Shown: positions 26,869-36,642 of the stretch, piece by piece
How the letters are laid out: each line of letters opens with the position of its first letter
Position numbering within the stretch: position 1 is the stretch's first letter
From: JBQTGK01 sp052400665
Lineage (GTDB): Bacteria > Bacteroidota > Bacteroidia > Bacteroidales > Marinifilaceae
Assembly (NCBI GenBank): GCA_052400665.1
Contig: JBQTGK010000003.1
Strand: one strand, 5' to 3'
Length of the DNA stretch: 64,000 bases
The notes under the pieces: model-generated
Told to the model about the DNA's origin: nothing
Databases searched by the model: none
Seen by the model: only the letters and a program-made list of their open reading frames with translations
Program-made: the position numbers and the translations under genes

Positions 26869-29247
26869 TTAAAATTTAAAGTTGTAGGTAACAGAAGGCA
26901 CAATTCCGAATATAGCGGTTCGTGTGGCTTCATTAACTCCTGTATCTATGTTTTGTCCGAAGGAAATTGCGGCAGCATTTTGTCTGTTGTATAGGTTATA
27001 AATACCAAATACCCATTCTCCTTTTATTTTGTTGTTTGGTTTACGATTAGGTTTATAGCTTAAAGCAATATCCACACGATGGTAAGCAGGCAGGCGATTG
27101 GCATTTCTGCTATCATAGTTAGCAATAGATAAGCCTTCGTATTGATACTGGCCATTAGGATAGGTTACTGGCCTGCCACTTTGGAAAATAAGATTGCTGC
27201 TAAAGCTCAGTTTTTTATTAAGTTTATAAGTTGCCGTAAAGGAAATGTCATGAGTTCGGTCGTGTGCCGATTTGTACCACTTTCCGTCGTTTATACCGGG
27301 TCCTCCAGATTTGCCTCCTGGTGTTCTTTGTTGTGCTTTCGAAAAGGTATAGGCAAGCCAACCGGTAAACCGACCTTCATTTTTACGAACTAAAAATTCC
27401 AGCCCATAGGATCTTAATTCACCGTTTAACACTTCCGTTTCGATATGGTCGTTTCCAATTAAATCAGATCCATCGATATAATCAATTCTATTATCAACTG
27501 TCTTGTAATATGCTTCCACTTCGAGAGAAAAAATGTTGTTTTTAAAGTCTTTAAAATAGCCTATGGAATATTGGTTTGATAGCTGAGGTTTAATGTATTT
27601 ACCACTTGGAGTCCAAACGTCTAATGGTGTAACCGAAGCGGTATTCGATAGTAAATGAATGTACTGTGTAGTTCTTGAGTAAGCAGATTTTAAAGAGGAT
27701 GATTCATTTAATTTATATAGTAGAGCCAGACGGGGTTCCCAATTGTCAAAATCGGCAATTCTATCATTTTTCTTAGAATAGGTATTTCCTGTTTTATTGC
27801 CTCTTTCATAAATTTCAAGTGTTTGGTTGTAGTACACAGGCAAATTGTTTTCGTAATTGTCAAGATATTGTCCACCAAAGCGAATAAAATTACTGTACCT
27901 AATTCCATATTGGAAGCTTATTTTACTGGATAGTTTGGATTCAGCATTAATATAAACAGCACTTTCTAAAGCTCTTTTTTGTTCCAGTTGGTCGTAATTT
28001 ATAGCAGAGGTTTCGGTAGTAGGTTTAATTTCGCCCGGATTAAATTTATAGGCAATTCCACTAAATCCAAAATCGAGTTTAAATTTATCGTTCGCGTAGT
28101 ATTTAAAATCATATTTTAAATTGTAGTTTTTAATATCAGAAACCCAATCGAAATCAAGAAAATTTAAGGAAAGCTGATAATCGTATTTACTGTAAATAAA
28201 AGATAGGTTAGAAAAAAGTTTATCGTTAAAAATATGATTCCATCTAAGGTTACCAGTAAGATTACCATAGCTGTTTTCAAAAGCATCGGAAATATTAAAA
28301 TTGTCGCGTCCAAAATATCCCGAAAGGAACAGTTTGTTTTTTTTATTGATTTCGTAATGGGTTTTTAGGTTTAAATCGTAAAAAGAAGCGCTGTTATCAT
28401 TATCGGTAAGTTTTAAAAATAAATGTGCATAAGAACCTCTTCCTGCAACTAAAAAGGAAGCTTTCTTATTTAGCATAGGACCTTCCAAAGCCAATCGACT
28501 GGAGATGGCTCCAATTCCTCCATTAAGGCTAAAATTTTTAATGTTACCATCTTTTTGACGGATATCTAAAACCGATGAAACTCTGCCACCAAATTTGGCT
28601 GGAATGCCTCCTTTGTACAACTTTACATCTTTAATAGCATCGGCATTAAAAACCGAGAAAAATCCCAATAAATGGGAAGTGTTGTAAATAATTGCTTCGT
28701 CGAGTAAAACTAGATTTTGGTCTACAGCACCACCTCTTACATTAAATCCGCTTGAACCTTCTCCATTATTTGTTACTCCAGGAAGTACTTGCAGCGATTT
28801 TAAAACATCGGTTTCGCCAAGAACAACAGGCATTTGCTTTATACTTGCCGATTTAAGTTTTGCTACACTCATTTGTGGAATACTTATATTAGCTCTTTCT
28901 ATTTCTTCGCCACGTACTACTATTTCCATAAGCTCAGTAGTGTTGGGTGTAATTTCAAAATCGAATGTTTGGTTTTTCGTTAAATTTATTTCTTTTTCGG
29001 ATTTTGCATAGCCAAGATAAGAAACGCAAACTGTGTACTTCCCTTTTGGCATGCTTAGGGAGTAAAACCCATATTCATTACTCATAATGCCAATGTTTGT
29101 GTTTTTAAAGTATACTGAAGCACCCAAAAGAGTTTCTCCATTTTTGGCATCCAGAATTGTTCCGCTAAGTGTGTAGTTTTCTTGCGAATAAGCAGTGGAT
29201 AGAAATAAGCTTAGAATAAAAATAAAGCCAGAAGTAATTTTTTTCAT
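26869..29247 (-). CDS. TonB-dependent receptor with carboxypeptidase-regulatory-like N-terminal domain
   Basis: A signal peptide (MKKITSGFIFILSLFLSTAYSQ) precedes a CarboxypepD_reg-like domain (YTLSGTILDAKNGETLLGASVYFKN), then a plug domain (VLKSLQVLPGVTNNGEGSSGFNVRGGAVDQNLVLLDEA) and a 22-strand barrel ending in YNFKF with the C-terminal aromatic typical of outer membrane proteins. At 792 aa it is of the FecA/Fiu-like size rather than SusC (about 1000 aa). It imports a ligand with TonB energy, and the paired DUF4249 lipoprotein supports a joint surface complex. The ligand is unknown; iron chelates are one option. Confidence 0.9.
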   Translation of the reverse strand: MKKITSGFIFILSLFLSTAYSQENYTLSGTILDAKNGETLLGASVYFKNTNIGIMSNEYGFYSLSMPKGKYTVCVSYLGYAKSEKEINLTKNQTFDFEITPNTTELMEIVVRGEEIERANISIPQMSVAKLKSASIKQMPVVLGETDVLKSLQVLPGVTNNGEGSSGFNVRGGAVDQNLVLLDEAIIYNTSHLLGFFSVFNADAIKDVKLYKGGIPAKFGGRVSSVLDIRQKDGNIKNFSLNGGIGAISSRLALEGPMLNKKASFLVAGRGSYAHLFLKLTDNDNSASFYDLNLKTHYEINKKNKLFLSGYFGRDNFNISDAFENSYGNLTGNLRWNHIFNDKLFSNLSFIYSKYDYQLSLNFLDFDWVSDIKNYNLKYDFKYYANDKFKLDFGFSGIAYKFNPGEIKPTTETSAINYDQLEQKRALESAVYINAESKLSSKISFQYGIRYSNFIRFGGQYLDNYENNLPVYYNQTLEIYERGNKTGNTYSKKNDRIADFDNWEPRLALLYKLNESSSLKSAYSRTTQYIHLLSNTASVTPLDVWTPSGKYIKPQLSNQYSIGYFKDFKNNIFSLEVEAYYKTVDNRIDYIDGSDLIGNDHIETEVLNGELRSYGLEFLVRKNEGRFTGWLAYTFSKAQQRTPGGKSGGPGINDGKWYKSAHDRTHDISFTATYKLNKKLSFSSNLIFQSGRPVTYPNGQYQYEGLSIANYDSRNANRLPAYHRVDIALSYKPNRKPNNKIKGEWVFGIYNLYNRQNAAAISFGQNIDTGVNEATRTAIFGIVPSVTYNFKF

Positions 29248-29456
29248 ATATAATTGAGAAATAAAATTTATGCCAGATAAAATTATCTTGAATTTAGAAC
29301 TTTTTTAGATGGAAATAAAGTAGGAAACAAGTTTTTAACAGATTTATCTTTTCTATTTGCTTTGACTGAGCTCAAGAATGTGCAATTCAAAAAAATAAGT
29401 TCTATTTTCGCAGTCTTAATTACAGTGAAGGCTAATATCAATAAAGAGTAGAGAAT

Positions 29457-30494
29457 ATGGTAAATGCGAGAATAGAAAACTTAAATATAAGTACAGAACA
29501 ATCGATAATAACTCCTTTTGATTTAAAAGAATTGTACCCTTTAAGTGCGAAATGTGTTGATACAATTTATAACGGGCAGGAAACAATAAAAAATATTTTA
29601 AGTGGAAAAGACAAGCGTTTGCTGGCAATTGTTGGTCCTTGTTCTATTCATGATATTGATGCTGCAAAAGAATATGCTTCTAAAATTAAGCAGTTGGCTG
29701 ATGAGCTAAAAGATAAGCTTTTTATTGCGATGCGCGTATATTTTGAGAAACCCAGAACTACAGTAGGATGGAAGGGTTTAATTAACGATCCTTACCTGGA
29801 TAACTCCTGTGAAATAGAGGAAGGCTTAAAACAAGCGCGTGAACTTTTGATACATATCGCAGAATTGGGTTTGCCTGCAGCGGGCGAAGCTCTTGATATT
29901 GTTACACCTCAGTACATTCAGGATCTTTTTTCGTGGACCGCAATTGGTGCCAGAACAACCGAATCGCAAAGTCACCGCAATATGTCAAGTGGCTTGTCAT
30001 CGGTAGTTGGTTTTAAGAATGGTACCGATGGGAATATGGATATTGCCATTAATGCCATGCAGGCTGTTGCTGCTCCTCAGAATTTTGTTAGTATTAATCC
30101 TAAAGGAAATGTGGCGGTTGTTCGAACCAATGGAAATCCTCATTCGCATATTATTTTACGTGGCGGAAAGGAACCTAATTATCAAGCAAAATTTGTTAAG
30201 GAGGTAGAGAATAAGCTTACTGATATTGGAATGATTCCAAGAATAATGGTTGATTGCAGTCATGCTAACAGTTGTAAGCAAGCTAAGCTACAAGAAAATG
30301 TGATGAGAGATTTGGCCGATCAGATTGCAAATGGGAATGAATCAATTTTTGGATTTATGATTGAAAGTAACCTTGAATTTGGCCGTCAGAATATTCCTGA
30401 GGATAAATCAGAATTGAAATATGGTGTTTCGCTTACCGATGAATGTATTGACTGGGACTCGACAGTTCGAATTTTAAGAGAATTTTGTGCTTAA
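29457..30494 (+). CDS. aroG: DAHP synthase, class I-alpha (AroF/AroG/AroH type)
   Basis: The 345-aa protein has the full class I-alpha pattern: LLAIVGPCSIHD, MRVYFEKPRTTVGWKGLINDP, GEALDIVTPQY, WTAIGARTTESQSHR and MVDCSHANSCK. It joins phosphoenolpyruvate and erythrose 4-phosphate in the first step of the shikimate pathway. E. coli enzymes of this class are each feedback-inhibited by Phe, Tyr or Trp, and which applies here cannot be read with confidence. It sits apart from the aro operon as a single gene between terminators, and no leader peptide is visible upstream. A second, differently classed DAHP synthase lies at 38213-39301. Confidence 0.92.
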   Translation: MVNARIENLNISTEQSIITPFDLKELYPLSAKCVDTIYNGQETIKNILSGKDKRLLAIVGPCSIHDIDAAKEYASKIKQLADELKDKLFIAMRVYFEKPRTTVGWKGLINDPYLDNSCEIEEGLKQARELLIHIAELGLPAAGEALDIVTPQYIQDLFSWTAIGARTTESQSHRNMSSGLSSVVGFKNGTDGNMDIAINAMQAVAAPQNFVSINPKGNVAVVRTNGNPHSHIILRGGKEPNYQAKFVKEVENKLTDIGMIPRIMVDCSHANSCKQAKLQENVMRDLADQIANGNESIFGFMIESNLEFGRQNIPEDKSELKYGVSLTDECIDWDSTVRILREFCA

Positions 30495-30546
30495 TATTTT
30501 CCGTTTTGAGTTAGGATGCCACTAAACTTAGAGATTTAGGGTGGAA

Positions 30547-30590
30547 ATAAAAATCCCGGTTTACTTCAATGGTAAACCGGGATTTTTATT
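30547..30590. terminator. Bidirectional terminator between DAHP synthase and S9 peptidase genes
   Basis: The 13-bp stem AAATCCCGGTTTA with its complement (30551-30563 with 30573-30585) has A-runs on the left and T-runs on the right, so it serves both convergent genes. Confidence 0.9.
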
Positions 30591-30606
30591 TTATTTGGTA
30601 AATTAA

Positions 30607-33114
30607 TTAGTGGGTTTTAGGTTTTTCGTTTTGCATTTCGATAAAATCGGCGCCATTACGGAAATCACCAAGTAGGTGCTTACAGAAATATTCACCTCTT
30701 ATCCAGAAAGAATACTCGCTCATGTTTCCAAATCCATGACGCTGACCAGGATACATAAAGAAATCGAATCGTTTATTGGCTTTAATTAAAGCATTTACAA
30801 CTCTGATGGTATTTGCCGGATGAACGTTATTATCGATGTCACCGGTAACCAAAAGTAGTTTTCCTTTTAGGTTTTTGGCCAAACTTGGGTTGGTTGCAAT
30901 CTTATACTGGAATGTTGTATCTGTTTCTGTAACAATCTCTTTTACTCCATTGTGGGTTTCGCTCCACCAGCGATTATAAATGTTATTATCGTGGTTACCT
31001 GCTGCCGATACTGCAACTTTAAAGAAATCGGGATATACAAGCATGGCTGCTGTAGACATGAATCCACCACCTGAGTGACCGAATATACCAACTTTGCTGA
31101 TATCAATAAAATCGTGACGGTTGGCCAGGCGTTCCAAAGCAACTTTTTTGTCTAGGAGAGGATAATCTCTCATGTTTTGATATCCGTAATTGTGATACCA
31201 TTTTGAGCGATCGGGATGACCACCTCTGTGACCCATTGTAACTACAATAAATCCAAATTGAGCCATACGATCAGCTCTATCCATACGTGTTGAGAAGCTT
31301 TTATAAACAGCCTCGGTTTGTGGACCTGGATAAACATAAGTTAGGATCGGGTATTTTTTATTTTCGTCGAAATCAAATGGTTTATACATTACTCCGTACA
31401 GATCTGTATATCCATCGGCAGCTTTTACTGTAAAGATTTCTGGGAATTTATATCCAGCTTCGAATAAAAGAGAAAGATCTGCTGTTTCCAAATCCATTAA
31501 TTTATTACCGCGCGAATCGTATAACTTAGATTCTGGAGTAGTGTTTACTCTTGATGAGTTATTCACAAAATAATGAGTCTGATCGTTTAAACTTACTTCA
31601 TGATTGAAATTTCCTTTGTTTAATAATTTTAATCCCGACCCATCGAAATTTACGCGGTAAAGATGTGAATAATAGGGATCTTCGCCATTTTCTTTTCCAT
31701 TGGCAGTAAAATAAAGTACGCGGTTTTTTTCATCAACACCTTGAATTTTGTCGGCATGCCAGGGACCAGAAGTAATTTGGTTTTTAAGATTTCCCTCAGC
31801 ATCGTACAAGTAAAAATGGGCCCAGCCATCTCTTTCCGACCAGTGAATAAACTCTTTACCATTATTAATCGAAACTAAATTTCGTGTTTCAATATAGGTG
31901 TTTAATCGTTCCTTGATAATTACTTTAACCTCACCAGTTGTAGTGTTTGCAGAGCAGATATCAACTCGTTTCATGTCGCGACTTTGGCGCTCGAAATAAA
32001 GTGTATTGCTGTTTTCTGATAACCATTTAGAGAATTTTAAATCGTCATCGGCATTCATTTTTTTTCTGGGAGCTCTTAAAATACTTAAAGTTTGATCTTT
32101 CCAGGCCTCAGCATTTATTTTAACTGATTTTTTGCTTTCCCAATCGAAAACCTGAATTTCGTATTGGGGAGCTTCTTTTTCTCCTGCCATGTGATATCTG
32201 TAGGTCTCCAGAGTAGGGCGACCTTCGGCAACCGAATTAATTACCCAAAGATCTTTTACTTTACGTTCATCTTCGCGTGTGATTGCGAATTTTTTTGAAT
32301 CGTGAGAGAAGCTTACGTACGCAGCCTTACGATCATCTTTTTCCTTCGCTTTTTCGCGATTGGTTTTGCCATAACCAGTATTGCCATAGGCAAAATGCTC
32401 TAAACCATCAGTTGTAAGTTGGTGTTCAACAATGGTAGAATCTTTTTCGTTTTTCTGGGCTTTTTTATAATTTTCGGCATCCATCCAATACAAATTGTGA
32501 TGTTTTGCAAAAATTACGTATTCCTCATTTGGTGCTACCGAAGCCCATTTTTTTTGCTCCAGAGGCTTTTCAAAATCATCTAAAAGCTTAAGATTTTTAC
32601 TGGCAATTTGGTATTCGAAATGCCAAACTTTAGCTACCATTTTTTTCTTCTTATTCTTTTTCTTTTCTTCATTTTTATCGTCCTGCTTGTCACCATTTTC
32701 CTCATCTTTTTCTTCCTCTTCGGCAAGTTTACTTTTTACCTCGAATTGCAAAACACTTTCATTTTTAATAAATTTTAATTTGCTGATATCCAGGTTTTTA
32801 GCATTAAAAGGATCGCCAGTTAAACGACTCATATCTGATGCCATTTTAACGGCATCGAATAATTTGGTTTTACTGTTACTTCCAGGGTTTACTAAATAAT
32901 ACTTTTGTCCGTTTGAGGTGCGATAAGTATACCAAAATTTTTCTCCGTTTTTTAACCAGTGAGGATATACTTTGGTAGAGAATACCATTCCTTTTAGTTT
33001 GCCAGGCGAAAAACGTGAAGGCAAGTCGTAATTGGCTTTGGTTACCGGAGTTTTTTGTGCAAACAAGCTAATTCCTATTAATAGAAACAGGAAGCTTAGT
33101 AGATTTTTTTTCAT
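30607..33114 (-). CDS. Secreted S9 family prolyl peptidase (DPP IV-like)
   Basis: A signal peptide (MKKNLLSFLFLLIGISLFAQ) precedes a DPP IV N-terminal beta-propeller (repeats such as YVSFSHDSKKFAITREDERKVKDLWVIN), then a C-terminal alpha/beta hydrolase domain. The triad is readable: nucleophile in VGIFGHSGGGFMS, Asp in LLLVTGDIDNNVHPANT, His in YPGQRHGFG. Length 835 aa. An unusual Lys/Glu-rich insert (EEEEKDEENGDKQDDKNEE followed by lysines) sits in the propeller near residues 134-160. It probably trims oligopeptides in the periplasm. Confidence 0.92.
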   Translation of the reverse strand: MKKNLLSFLFLLIGISLFAQKTPVTKANYDLPSRFSPGKLKGMVFSTKVYPHWLKNGEKFWYTYRTSNGQKYYLVNPGSNSKTKLFDAVKMASDMSRLTGDPFNAKNLDISKLKFIKNESVLQFEVKSKLAEEEEKDEENGDKQDDKNEEKKKNKKKKMVAKVWHFEYQIASKNLKLLDDFEKPLEQKKWASVAPNEEYVIFAKHHNLYWMDAENYKKAQKNEKDSTIVEHQLTTDGLEHFAYGNTGYGKTNREKAKEKDDRKAAYVSFSHDSKKFAITREDERKVKDLWVINSVAEGRPTLETYRYHMAGEKEAPQYEIQVFDWESKKSVKINAEAWKDQTLSILRAPRKKMNADDDLKFSKWLSENSNTLYFERQSRDMKRVDICSANTTTGEVKVIIKERLNTYIETRNLVSINNGKEFIHWSERDGWAHFYLYDAEGNLKNQITSGPWHADKIQGVDEKNRVLYFTANGKENGEDPYYSHLYRVNFDGSGLKLLNKGNFNHEVSLNDQTHYFVNNSSRVNTTPESKLYDSRGNKLMDLETADLSLLFEAGYKFPEIFTVKAADGYTDLYGVMYKPFDFDENKKYPILTYVYPGPQTEAVYKSFSTRMDRADRMAQFGFIVVTMGHRGGHPDRSKWYHNYGYQNMRDYPLLDKKVALERLANRHDFIDISKVGIFGHSGGGFMSTAAMLVYPDFFKVAVSAAGNHDNNIYNRWWSETHNGVKEIVTETDTTFQYKIATNPSLAKNLKGKLLLVTGDIDNNVHPANTIRVVNALIKANKRFDFFMYPGQRHGFGNMSEYSFWIRGEYFCKHLLGDFRNGADFIEMQNEKPKTH

Positions 33115-33433
33115 GATTGGATGTTGTTGTATCTATAATTTAAATTTAGGAACTAAAAATACAGAACAGCTTTAGAATATCTTCTATTTTTTTTGTCTTT
33201 TCGATAAGCAAAGTAATTTACCGGATGTATAGGCTCAGGTATTTTTTTTAGTGCTTTAAAATGATCTATTAGTTTTAGAAAATATAATTTATAATTATTG
33301 TACTTGCAGTTTTTATTCGTTTAAATTATTTAACAATCTGTAATGATAATATAGCAGCCGATTGATTCTTTTTTCTTGTCTTTTTATTTTATGTGATTTT
33401 TGAAGTGTTCAATAGCAAATAAAATAGAAGTGC
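33115..33433. other. Divergent intergenic region
   Basis: It carries the promoters of the S9 peptidase (minus) and the C-type-lectin-like lipoprotein (plus). No complete consensus promoter or repeat was found. Confidence 0.4.
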
Positions 33434-34192
33434 ATGAAATTAACTCACAAAATGGCAATTTTTAGTCTCATGTTTTTGTATAGTATTCTTGTGTTTGTAG
33501 TACTATGTACCGGATGCTTTGAGGGTGATAAGAGTTCGGTAGCAAGTCAAATAAGTCTTCTTGATATTACAGATTATTATTCAAAATCGGAATATAAAAA
33601 TGTTTATAAAAGCTGGGATGAAATATGGAATTATACCCGAAATAAGCCTGTAAGCTTTACAAATAAGAATGGAGTAACACACTATTACGAAGTTGTGGAG
33701 ATTCCAGAAGGAGATGTTGAGTGGTTGTGTGTTGCTTATCTGGCTCAAATTAGCGGTGGATATTTGCTTTGTCCGGAAACAGAAGATGAAAATGAATTTG
33801 TCTTTAGTTTAATAGATGAAGAGGTAGATTGGTATACATGGGGAAAAACAAATGTTACCAATGGACCGCCAATTGGAGGTTTTCAAGCATGTGATGAATC
33901 GCATGAAGAGGATCCCTCAGCAGGATGGATGTGGTTAAGTGGTGAAAAATGGGAGTATACCAATTGGTGTCAAAATTTGGATGATGGAGTACTTGATAGC
34001 GATCCAGGAAATACTATTCAACCCAACGATGTAACTGGTGGTAATCAGGATGCGATTTGTTATGGTGAAATTACGGCTCGTGTTTCTACCTGGGGCCATT
34101 TCCCGGTTCGTTTTGGTGATTTGCGTGGGGGAGAAGGTGCTACTTTTTATGCTTTTGTAATTGAATATGAGAAAAATCCGAATGTGGATTAA
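33434..34192 (+). CDS. Exported C-type-lectin-like protein, probable lipoprotein
   Basis: The N-terminal hydrophobic segment (FSLMFLYSILVFVVLCTGC) ends in a cysteine with T-G before it, so lipidation is likely although Cys at -3 is unusual for a lipobox. The mature 220 residues follow the C-type lectin (CLECT) order: YYEVVEIPEG...VAYLAQISGGYLLCPETEDENEFVFSLI, then IGGFQ, GWMWLSGEKWEYTNWCQN, QPNDVTGGNQDAICYGE and FYAFVIEYE. The W-x-W-x-x-G-E-x-W-x-Y-x-N-W core is characteristic. CLECT domains bind sugars or proteins. It is a single gene with its own terminator. Confidence 0.75.
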   Translation: MKLTHKMAIFSLMFLYSILVFVVLCTGCFEGDKSSVASQISLLDITDYYSKSEYKNVYKSWDEIWNYTRNKPVSFTNKNGVTHYYEVVEIPEGDVEWLCVAYLAQISGGYLLCPETEDENEFVFSLIDEEVDWYTWGKTNVTNGPPIGGFQACDESHEEDPSAGWMWLSGEKWEYTNWCQNLDDGVLDSDPGNTIQPNDVTGGNQDAICYGEITARVSTWGHFPVRFGDLRGGEGATFYAFVIEYEKNPNVD

Positions 34193-34231
34193 GTTTATAG
34201 TGAATTTTCATAAATTTTAGATTAATATACC

Positions 34232-34267
34232 AACAAAAAGGGGAGACATCTGTTTCCCCTTTTTGTT
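34232..34267. terminator. Bidirectional terminator between lectin-like and CsgG-like genes
   Basis: A perfect 13-bp stem (34232-34244 with 34255-34267), with an A-run on one side and a T-run on the other, separates convergent genes. Confidence 0.88.
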
Positions 34268-34285
34268 TTAAGTTTATTTGAGGTT

Positions 34286-35212
34286 TTATTGCAACCTTAC
34301 AAAATTTCCTTTTGCAAAACCTGATCCATTTACAATGGAACATTTAGAAGCTTTTCCGTTACCAATGCTGGCATCGGTAATTTTAATTTCTCCTATTTTG
34401 GAATCAACACTACCAAGCGAAATTCCCGTGTCAGGGTCTATTAGATCTTCACCTTTGCTGTAAACAGCAAATACATCGCCAACTTTTAAGCCATCGGCTT
34501 CACCCGAATTAATAAATACTACACCAGCTTTTTCGGTAATTACTTTAGCTTGCCATTGAATGTTATTGGCACTATTATCTATCATCGAAACAATATCTTC
34601 TATGGCTTCGCGTGCAGCTTTTCCAACCAGGGATTGATCGAATGATTTTCTGTCTTTAAAGTTTAATTTATTAGTTCGAAGTTTTATTCCTTTGGCTGAT
34701 TTTTTCTTTCTTACATTCTCTGCAGTAATAATTTCTCCGGTGTTCGTGTTTACCATTCTTACGTCAACGCCCACAATTGCAGCTTGGCTCGATACGCCTA
34801 TTCCTAGTCCTTTAACGGCTCCACCAGTATCGCTTTTTTTATAGCCAAATTCCGATACTGAACCAATTACTGCCATTTCAACACCTAAAACTTGTCCAAT
34901 TTTAGCAGCACTTTGCTGTGTAACTCTATTGCTTTGTCCGAAATCTTGCTCATTTAAAATACGATCTATCTCGGCACGTTCCATAACTCTGTAGTTTCCC
35001 GATTTTACCAGTGCTGTTGTTAACATATCACTTACACCTTGACCTACTCCTTTATGATTCCACCAATGCCAGCTCTTATCGGTTTTATCTTCGAAAACAA
35101 AGACCGCAATTCTTTTTTTAATTTGTGGTTGTTGTGCTCTGGTTTTTGCGGCAAGAAAAGTGAGTAGAAGTATTATCCCTGCCAATTGTATCAATTTTCC
35201 GTAATTTTTCAT
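34286..35212 (-). CDS. CsgG/HfaB-like secreted protein
   Basis: The signal peptide (about residues 1-26, ending KTRAQ) precedes a CsgG-type domain: RIAVFVFEDKTDKSWHWW, GVGQGVSDMLTTALVKSGNYRVMERAEIDRILNEQ, AAKIGQVLGVEMAVIGSVSEFG. CsgG forms the curli secretion pore in E. coli, but there it is a lipoprotein. This protein lacks a lipobox cysteine and has an extra C-terminal beta domain (VITEKAGVVFINSGEADGLKVGDVFAVYSKGEDL) resembling FlgT-like or trypsin-inhibitor-like beta modules. No csgEF neighbours are present, so a role in curli is not implied. Confidence 0.8.
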   Translation of the reverse strand: MKNYGKLIQLAGIILLLTFLAAKTRAQQPQIKKRIAVFVFEDKTDKSWHWWNHKGVGQGVSDMLTTALVKSGNYRVMERAEIDRILNEQDFGQSNRVTQQSAAKIGQVLGVEMAVIGSVSEFGYKKSDTGGAVKGLGIGVSSQAAIVGVDVRMVNTNTGEIITAENVRKKKSAKGIKLRTNKLNFKDRKSFDQSLVGKAAREAIEDIVSMIDNSANNIQWQAKVITEKAGVVFINSGEADGLKVGDVFAVYSKGEDLIDPDTGISLGSVDSKIGEIKITDASIGNGKASKCSIVNGSGFAKGNFVRLQ

Positions 35213-35381
35213 TTTGAGGTTTAATTTTAGTTAAAGTTTTGATAATGAATAGATAATATCTAAGTTACAGAAAAATGAGCAGTTTATAAAGAGGGTGTTT
35301 TATCTAACTTGAGAATAATATCTTAGTCAATACAGCAAGCACTTTAAGTTAGTTTTTGGAATTTACCCTTTAGCCTGCTAG

Positions 35382-35486
35382 CAGTTTCCCTGGGAGGGAA
35401 ACAATCGAGGATTTTGAGACGTTGAAATCCTAGAGGAAACTGATTTTTTAATTCTCTCCTTTAAGGAAAGATCCCTGCAGGGAGAG
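35382..35486. repeat. Cluster of inverted repeats, REP/MITE-like intergenic element
   Basis: Within about 105 bases lie CAGTTTCC (35382-35389) and its complement GGAAACTG (35435-35442) enclosing AGGATTT/AAATCCT (35408-35414 with 35425-35431). There is a competing hairpin GTTTCCCT/AGGGAAAC (35384-35391 with 35395-35402), then CTCTCC/GGAGAG (35454-35459 with 35481-35486) around the palindrome TCCCTGCAGGGA. The GC content is higher than its surroundings. Such elements recur between genes in Bacteroidota, but copy number cannot be tested here. Confidence 0.5.
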
Positions 35487-35501
35487 GTAAAAGCGGCGAA
35501 T

Positions 35502-35533
35502 AAAAAAGAGATGTCGCGAACAACATCTCTTTT
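35502..35533 (-). terminator. Intrinsic terminator after aroC
   Basis: An 11-bp stem (35504-35514 with 35523-35533) with an 8-nt loop is followed on the minus strand by a T-run. It closes the aro operon. Confidence 0.85.
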
Positions 35534-35568
35534 CATATCGATTGAATATATTTTTATAAGCTAATAAA

Positions 35569-36552
35569 TTATGCTTTTCGTGCTTTGTCTAATAGTTTTA
35601 AATCTGCTAAAGCTATGGCTGTTACGGCTTCTACAATAACTGGCACACGAAGTGCAATACAGGCATCGTGTCTGCCTTCAATTAGAAGACTTTCTACTTC
35701 TCCTTTCGCAAAATTCATTGTGTTTTGTGCTTTTCCGATTGATGAAGTAGGTTTTACTGCTACACGGAAAACCAATTCGTTTCCGTTTGTAATTCCGCCA
35801 TTGATTCCACCCGCATTGTTGGTTTCTGTTTTTCCAGACCCATCAATGAAATTATCGTTGTGCTCGGAACCTTTCATTTTGGCAGCAGCAAATCCTGAGC
35901 CGAACTCGATTCCCTTGGTAGCAGGGATAGCAAAAATCAGATGGGAAATCATAGATTCTACCGAATCGAAGAATGGTTCTCCATATCCAATGGGAAGATT
36001 ATTGGCTTTACATTCAACAATTCCACCAATAGAATCATGCTGAAGTAAAGCATCTTCAATGGCAGCATCAAAATCAGTTTGACCACCAATTTCGGTAAGT
36101 TTGGCATTGATGTTTACATTGCCCAATATTTTTTTAGCAACAGTACCGGCGGCTACAATTCCCAATGTTATCCTACCTGAAAAATGACCGCCACCTGTGT
36201 AATCGTTGTGTTCTCCGAATTTATATTTGGCAACAAAATCGGCATGTCCAGGGCGTGGACTATCTAAAAGGTTGCTGTAATCTTTCGATTTTGTATTTTT
36301 ATTGTGAAATAAAATAATTAAAGGAGCACCAGTGGTTTTTCCTTCAAAAGTTCCACTTAATATATTGGGTAAGTCTTGTTCTATTCTTGGTGTTGTTCCT
36401 CTTGCTCCAGCCTTTCTTCGGCTTAAGTCCTGCAGTAAATCGTCTTCGCTTAGGTCTATTCCGGCAGGACATCCGTCGATAGTAACACCAACTCCTTTGC
36501 CGTGCGATTCACCAAATATGCTTATTCTGAATATTCTTCCGAAATTGTTCAT
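35569..36552 (-). CDS. aroC: Chorismate synthase
   Basis: The FMN-binding chorismate synthase signatures are present: FGRIFRISIFGESHGKGVGVTIDGCPAGI, the RRKAGARGTTPRIEQD loop, RPGHADFVAKYKFG, GGGHFSGRITLGIVAAG and GRHDACIALRVPVIVEAVTAIALAD. It converts EPSP to chorismate, the branch point for Phe, Tyr and Trp. At 327 aa it is shorter than the usual 350-370, mainly through a trimmed C-terminus and loops, with all catalytic motifs intact. It is the last gene of the leftward aro operon. Confidence 0.93.
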   Translation of the reverse strand: MNNFGRIFRISIFGESHGKGVGVTIDGCPAGIDLSEDDLLQDLSRRKAGARGTTPRIEQDLPNILSGTFEGKTTGAPLIILFHNKNTKSKDYSNLLDSPRPGHADFVAKYKFGEHNDYTGGGHFSGRITLGIVAAGTVAKKILGNVNINAKLTEIGGQTDFDAAIEDALLQHDSIGGIVECKANNLPIGYGEPFFDSVESMISHLIFAIPATKGIEFGSGFAAAKMKGSEHNDNFIDGSGKTETNNAGGINGGITNGNELVFRVAVKPTSSIGKAQNTMNFAKGEVESLLIEGRHDACIALRVPVIVEAVTAIALADLKLLDKARKA

Positions 36553-36642
36553 CTGTTAGAGTTGCTATAAGAAGTAATATATGAGTCTTAAATGTGAAAA
36601 ATAAGATTTAATCTCGATAATTTCTTCTGGTTATATAATTAT

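Noticed and set aside
29260..29456. Leader peptide or attenuator before the class I-alpha DAHP synthase
   Set aside because: No aromatic-rich short frame and no terminator hairpin are present. TATTTTCG at 29403 is one mismatch from a -7 box, and no TTTG lies at the proper distance.
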